The position numbers and the translations under genes are program-made. The notes beneath the pieces were generated by a model. That model had not been told where the DNA came from. It saw nothing but the letters and a program-made list of their open reading frames with translations, and searched no databases. From an uncultured Prevotella sp. (GTDB taxonomy: Bacteria; Bacteroidota; Bacteroidia; Bacteroidales; Bacteroidaceae), in contig URSZ01000032.1 of NCBI GenBank assembly GCA_900550635.1, positions 1 to 20,455 on the forward strand: 20,455 nucleotides of DNA, given 5' to 3'. Every line of letters starts with the position of its first letter. Position 1 is the first letter of the stretch. This document shows positions 16,210 to 20,455 of this stretch, piece by piece.

Positions 16210-16463
16210 GATATTTCAAATCTTTTTTCTGATATAAACGAGCAATATATGCGAACGTTTGTCGCAAATCCGATATTATGATTAAATAATGCGGGAAAAG
16301 TTTAATTGCCCGAAAAGAAAAAAACGCGAAATAATATTTTTTTTGTTTTGGCAGCGTTCTTTCACATTTCAACCCGTCAGGCAGAACAAAAATCGCGTGT
16401 TTTATTTGTCTGCCTAAACCAGCTTGCGCGAAACGCCCGTGTGTCGGGCAAAAAAAATTACGT

Positions 16464-16546
16464 GGGAGAAGAAAAAAAATACATCGGACATATTTTAAAA
16501 TACAAGGCACATATTTCGAAATATGTCAGACATATTTTTCAGCCCC
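16464..16546. repeat. TCNGA triple array, copy 5
   Basis: The centres TCGGA (16484-16488), AGGCA (16505-16509) and TCAGA (16526-16530) are spaced 21 bp. Box 2 is preceded by TACA and followed by CATATTT, just like the decayed box 1 of copy 4. The sequence between boxes 2 and 3 contains the perfect palindrome ACATATTTCGAAATATGT. The ends (GGGAGAAG plus A-run; T-run plus CAGCCCC) put this copy in the orientation of copies 3 and 4. It lies about 250 bp upstream of dnaE. Confidence 0.85.
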
Positions 16547-16553
16547 TTTTTAA

Positions 16554-16576
16554 GGGCACCTTTTTCGGGCGTGCCC
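16554..16576. repeat. GC-rich inverted repeat beside array copy 5
   Basis: GGGCAC (16554-16559) and GTGCCC (16571-16576) form a perfect 6-bp stem around an 11-nt loop. An alternative GCCC/GGGC pairing uses 16542-16557. No T-tract follows on either strand, so a terminator is not supported. Confidence 0.4.
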
Positions 16577-16748
16577 GCGGCCGTTGTCGCGTAAATTGGC
16601 ACGGTTTTTGATTTGGCGCATTTTCATACTCCTTTGCGCCACTGCGGCCACTCAGTTTATAACATTCGTTAACTTCACCTTATATATAATGACCAGCCGC
16701 CGGAAAAATTAGCGGGCATATACGGCCGCGCCTTTGGCAAAAAACGAG

Positions 16749-16756
16749 TAACTTTG
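16749..16756 (+). promoter_or_regulatory. Bacteroides-type -7 box of dnaE
   Basis: TAACTTTG is an exact match to TAnnTTTG, 36 nt before the dnaE start codon. No TTTG is present at the expected 19-20 nt upstream; the nearest, at 16733-16736, leaves only 12 nt. The expected leader is about 30 nt. Confidence 0.5.
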
Positions 16757-16792
16757 TGAGACGTTCTTAACCATTCAACAGCCCCCGGAAAA

Positions 16793-19700
16793 ATGAAAGA
16801 CTTCGTACACCTGCACGTACACACCCAATACTCCATCCTCGACGGCCAGGCAAGCATTCCGAAACTCGTAGACAAGGCCCTGAAGGACGGCATGCGCGGA
16901 ATGGCCATTACCGACCATGGCAACATGATGGGGATAAAGGAATTCTTCAACTACGTGAACAAAGTAAAGGGCAAGGCAAAAGGCAAGCTCGCCGAATGCG
17001 AGGAAAAACTCGCCAACGCAACGCCCGAGGAAAGACCCGCCATCGAAAAAGACATGGAGGCGCAAAAGGCAGTACTCGCATTCAAGCCAATATTCGGGTG
17101 CGAGATGTACGTCGCACGCCACTCGAAGACCGACATGAACGGCAAAGAGGACATGAGCGGTTACCACCTCATTGTGCTCGCAAAAAACTACCAGGGCTAC
17201 CATAACCTGATAAAACTCGTGTCGAACGCATGGACCGACGGCTTTTACATGCGCCCGCGTACCGACCGCGCCGACATAGAAAAGTACCACGAGGGGCTCA
17301 TAGTCTGCTCCGCATGCATAGCGGGCGAAGTGCCGCGCAAAATACACGAAGGCAAAATACTCGAGGCCGAAGAAGCGGCGCAATGGTACCACAACCTATT
17401 CGGCGACGACTATTACCTCGAAATGCAACGCCACAAGGTTACCGACCCTGAAGTGTTCGCCAACCGCGAAGCCTATCCCGTGGAAGAGGAAGTGAACGCC
17501 GAACTCGTGAAAATAGCCGACAAACTCGGAATCAAACTGATTTGCACAAACGACGTGCACTTCGTCGACGCCGAGAACGCAGAAGCGCACGACCGGCTGA
17601 TTTGCCTGTCCACAGGAAAGGACCTTAACGACCGCGACCGCCTTGTCTACACCAAACAGGAATGGTTCAAGACACGCAAGGAAATGAACGCGCTGTTCGA
17701 AGACTTTCCCCACGCCCTCGAAAACACATGCGAGATATGCGACAAGGTGGAAACCTATTCCATAGACCATGCCCCGATAATGCCTAACTTCGAAATACCG
17801 GAAGAATTCGGAACAGAGGACGAATACCGCAGGAAATATACCGAAGAAGACCTGTTCAACGAATTCACTCGCGACGAGAACGGCAACGTAGTGTGCGACG
17901 AAGAAGAAGGCAAGAAGAAAATAAAAAAGCTCGGAGGATACGACAAACTCTACCGCATAAAGCTCGAAGCCGACTACCTGGCCAAACTCACCTACGAAAA
18001 AGCAGCCGAACGCTATGGCGACCCGCTGCCCGACGACGTGAAGGAACGGCTCAAATTCGAGCTGCACATAATGAAAACAATGGGTTTCCCGGGATACTTC
18101 CTCATAGTGCAGGACTACATCAACGCCGCACGCAACGAACTCGGCGTATGGGTAGGCCCGGGACGTGGCTCGGCGGCAGGCTCCGCCGTGGCATACTGCC
18201 TTGGAATAACGCAAATCGACCCCATTAAATACGACTTGCTTTTCGAACGTTTCCTTAACCCCGACCGCATAAGCCTGCCCGATATAGACGTTGACTTCGA
18301 CGACGACGGGCGCGGCGAAGTGCTCAGCTGGGTAACAAAGAAATACGGTTTCGAAAAGGTGGCACACATAATAACATACGGCACAATGGCCACGAAACTC
18401 GCGCTAAAAGACGTGGCACGAGTACAGAAACTGCCTCTCGAGACAAGCAACCGCCTGTGCAAGCTCATCCCCGACAAACTGCCCGAGGGGCCAGACGGAA
18501 AAGTCCCTAAGATGAATCTTCCGAACGCTATAGCTGCCATTCCGGAGCTGCGCGAAGCCGCCGCCTCAAGCGACCCGCTGCTTTCAAGCACACTGAAATA
18601 CGCCGTAATGCTCGAAGGCAACGTGAGAAACACGGGCGTGCACGCCTGCGGCATTATAATTTGCCGCGACGCAATATCCGACTGGGTTCCAATAAGCACG
18701 GCAGAGGACAAAGCCACGCACGAAAAACTTATATGCACGCAATACGAAGGCTCCGTAATCGAAGAAACCGGACTTATTAAAATGGACTTCCTCGGGCTGA
18801 AGACCCTTTCCATCCTGAAAGAAGCCGTTGAAAACGTAAAGCTGAGCCGCGGCATAGAAATCGACATAGACAACGTTCCAATTGACGACCCCGCAACGTT
18901 CAAGCTCTACCAGGAAGGAAAAACAGTAGGAACGTTCCAGTTTGAAAGTGCCGGAATGCAGAAATACCTGCGCGAGCTGAAACCTACAACCTTCGAGGAC
19001 CTAATAGCCATGAACGCCCTCTATCGCCCCGGGCCTATGAGCTACATTCCGCAATTCATAGCGCGCAAGCACGGCGTAGAGCCTATCCAGTACGACATAC
19101 CGTGCATGGAAAAATACCTGAAAGACACTTACGGCATTACCGTATACCAGGAGCAGGTCATGCTCCTCTCGCGCCAGCTTGCAGGATTCACGCGCGGCGA
19201 GAGCGACACGCTGCGCAAAGCAATGGGTAAAAAACAAATAGAAAAGCTGAACCATTTGTACCCCAAGTTTATTGCCGGAGGGCAGAAAAACGGTTACGAC
19301 AAAGAAGTGCTCGAGAAAATATGGAACGACTGGCGGGCTTTCGCCTCCTACGCATTCAACAAGAGCCACGCAACCTGCTACTCGTGGGTGGCCTACCAGA
19401 CGGCTTACCTCAAGGCCAATTATCCGCCCGAATACATGGCCGCTGTGATGAGCCGAAGCCTTTCGGACATAAGCGAGATAAGGAAACTCATGGACGAAAG
19501 CAAAGCCATGGGCATACAGACCCTCTCGCCCGACGTTAACGAGAGTAACCTGAAATTCGGTGTCAACTCGCAGGGGAACATACGTTTCGGACTGGCGGCA
19601 ATAAAAGGCATGGGTTTCTCGGCAGCCGAGAACATAATCGAAGAGCGTCGGAAAAACGGGCCGTTCAAAAGCATTTTCGACTTTGTGCAACGCATAAACA

Positions 19701-20455
19701 TGAGCATATTCAACCGCAAAAGTTTCGAATGCCTTGCAACAAGCGGCGCGCTCGACTGCTTCGGGCTCGACAGGGGTATATACATGGCCACGGGTGCCAA
19801 CGGCGAAACGTTCATGGATGTGCTTATAAAGTACGGTTCGAGATACCAGCAGGAAAAAGCCGACTCAAAAAACACGCTGTTCGGCGACATGGGCAGCTTC
19901 GAGATTCCAGAGCCCGACATTCCCGCCGCATACCCGAAATGGAGCGACATAGAAAAGCTCGAAAAAGAGAGGGAACTGGTAGGCATTTACCTTTCCGGGC
20001 ACCCGCTGGACGCTTACGGCGTTATACTCGAGAACATCTGCAACACCCACTTCAACGACCTCGAGAACCTTGCGGCCCTTGCCGGACGAGAGCTTATACT
20101 TGGCGGCATTGTAACCGATGTGCGCGAAGGCATAGGGAGCAAAGGCAAGCCTTACGGCATAATACGCTTCGAGGACTTCGAGTCTTCGGGCGAGATACCT
20201 TTCTGGGGCAACAGCTGGGCACGTTGGGGCAACTATCTCAAGAAAGGATACACAGTGCTTATCACTGCTAACGTGCAGCCGCGCCGCTACAACGACAAGA
20301 TGTTCGACATAAACGTAAAGAACATCGAATTCCTGGCCGACGTCAAGACAAACGACATAGAAAGTATCACGATAAATACCTTTGTCGACCGGCTTGACGA
20401 CGTTGTGGTAAACGACCTTATTGCCATGATTGACAGAAACCCGGGAAAGACGAAC
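16793..20455 (+). CDS. dnaE: DNA polymerase III subunit alpha, 3'-truncated by the window edge
   Basis: DnaE is the replicative polymerase. The 1221 codons present run open to the last base, so the C-terminus is missing. A PHP domain opens the protein: HLHVHTQYS (7-15), ITDHGN (39-44), GCEMYV (102-107) and the later NDVHF (253-257); its metal ligands appear intact. The C-family palm carries GPGRGSAAGS (455-464), PDIDVDF (496-502) with catalytic Asp497 and Asp499, and KMDFLGL with the third Asp at 665. Further marks are GVHACGIII, YRPGPMSYIP and YQEQVM. Near the end lie a helix-hairpin-like region and an OB-fold beginning at LILGGIVTDVREGIGSKGKP. ATG 16793 is supported by HLHVHT at the usual distance from the N-terminus. 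Confidence 0.97.
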   Translation, partial: MKDFVHLHVHTQYSILDGQASIPKLVDKALKDGMRGMAITDHGNMMGIKEFFNYVNKVKGKAKGKLAECEEKLANATPEERPAIEKDMEAQKAVLAFKPIFGCEMYVARHSKTDMNGKEDMSGYHLIVLAKNYQGYHNLIKLVSNAWTDGFYMRPRTDRADIEKYHEGLIVCSACIAGEVPRKIHEGKILEAEEAAQWYHNLFGDDYYLEMQRHKVTDPEVFANREAYPVEEEVNAELVKIADKLGIKLICTNDVHFVDAENAEAHDRLICLSTGKDLNDRDRLVYTKQEWFKTRKEMNALFEDFPHALENTCEICDKVETYSIDHAPIMPNFEIPEEFGTEDEYRRKYTEEDLFNEFTRDENGNVVCDEEEGKKKIKKLGGYDKLYRIKLEADYLAKLTYEKAAERYGDPLPDDVKERLKFELHIMKTMGFPGYFLIVQDYINAARNELGVWVGPGRGSAAGSAVAYCLGITQIDPIKYDLLFERFLNPDRISLPDIDVDFDDDGRGEVLSWVTKKYGFEKVAHIITYGTMATKLALKDVARVQKLPLETSNRLCKLIPDKLPEGPDGKVPKMNLPNAIAAIPELREAAASSDPLLSSTLKYAVMLEGNVRNTGVHACGIIICRDAISDWVPISTAEDKATHEKLICTQYEGSVIEETGLIKMDFLGLKTLSILKEAVENVKLSRGIEIDIDNVPIDDPATFKLYQEGKTVGTFQFESAGMQKYLRELKPTTFEDLIAMNALYRPGPMSYIPQFIARKHGVEPIQYDIPCMEKYLKDTYGITVYQEQVMLLSRQLAGFTRGESDTLRKAMGKKQIEKLNHLYPKFIAGGQKNGYDKEVLEKIWNDWRAFASYAFNKSHATCYSWVAYQTAYLKANYPPEYMAAVMSRSLSDISEIRKLMDESKAMGIQTLSPDVNESNLKFGVNSQGNIRFGLAAIKGMGFSAAENIIEERRKNGPFKSIFDFVQRINMSIFNRKSFECLATSGALDCFGLDRGIYMATGANGETFMDVLIKYGSRYQQEKADSKNTLFGDMGSFEIPEPDIPAAYPKWSDIEKLEKERELVGIYLSGHPLDAYGVILENICNTHFNDLENLAALAGRELILGGIVTDVREGIGSKGKPYGIIRFEDFESSGEIPFWGNSWARWGNYLKKGYTVLITANVQPRRYNDKMFDINVKNIEFLADVKTNDIESITINTFVDRLDDVVVNDLIAMIDRNPGKTN

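Larger units (their letters stand above)
16210..16792. other. Divergent spacer between the outer-membrane gene and dnaE
   Basis: The 583-bp spacer holds array copy 5 (16464-16546), a hairpin (16554-16576) and a -7 box near dnaE. For the minus-strand gene only a poor match is visible (TATATTGC at plus 16242-16249 with TTTG 15 nt upstream). No tRNA or coding frame is supported. Confidence 0.6.

Noticed and set aside
16242..16268. Promoter of the outer-membrane protein gene (TTTG, 15 nt, TATATTGC on the minus strand)
   Set aside because: The -7 box matches poorly and the spacing is short, so it is not listed as a feature.
11..16546. The five repeat arrays as a CRISPR locus
   Set aside because: The units are contiguous 21-bp repeats without unique spacers, limited to three per locus and scattered among genes, with no cas gene in view.
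17396..18367. 323-codon minus-strand frame inside dnaE
   Set aside because: It is antisense to conserved DnaE sequence including the catalytic aspartates and has no recognisable domain.

Overview
The window looks like chromosomal DNA of a Bacteroidales bacterium (Bacteroides/Prevotella/Muribaculaceae side of Bacteroidota). The signs are a GldH lipoprotein, a Bacteroidetes-type cysteine-rich PSP1 protein, an OMP_b-brl_3 type TonB-dependent outer-membrane protein, short lipoprotein signal peptides, type I signal peptides ending near AQ, and Bacteroides-style TAnnTTTG -7 promoter boxes. Family names come from motif recognition by eye; no database search was run.

Layout. 1-473: intergenic, with a repeat array at the left edge. 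474-1628 (-): secreted protein of unknown function. 1629-2462: long divergent spacer with a second repeat array. 2463-6379 (+): rsmI, a coiled-coil lipoprotein, a DUF21/CBS/CorC_HlyC membrane protein and metF, probably one operon. 6380-6740: spacer with array 3. 6741-11109 (+): holB, PSP1 protein, gldH, lipoprotein metallophosphoesterase and a small putative beta-barrel protein; the last two overlap and gldH overlaps the PSP1 gene. 11110-11525: convergent spacer with array 4. 11526-12953 (-): cardiolipin synthase. 12954-13293: AT-rich spacer with a terminator. 13294-16209 (-): TonB-dependent outer-membrane protein. 16210-16792: divergent spacer with array 5. 16793 to the window end (+): DNA polymerase III alpha (dnaE), cut off at its 3' end.

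The genes are mostly housekeeping: ribosome modification (rsmI), one-carbon metabolism (metF), replication (holB, dnaE), membrane lipid synthesis (cls) and envelope proteins. I see no CRISPR, tRNA, rRNA, transposase, phage or toxin-antitoxin gene.

The most unusual structure is non-coding. Five intergenic loci each carry exactly three copies of a dyad centred on TCNGA (idealised AAATATG-TCNGA-CATATTT), spaced precisely 21 bp apart, flanked by an A-tract on the left and a T-tract on the right. This makes 15 boxes in 20 kb, present in five of the six spacers longer than 300 bp and in no gene. Two copies extend into a 165-bp direct repeat that brackets the unknown gene at 474-1628. The geometry (two helical turns, all dyads on one face) suggests a cooperative protein-binding array or nucleoid/terminator element; no function can be proved from sequence alone.
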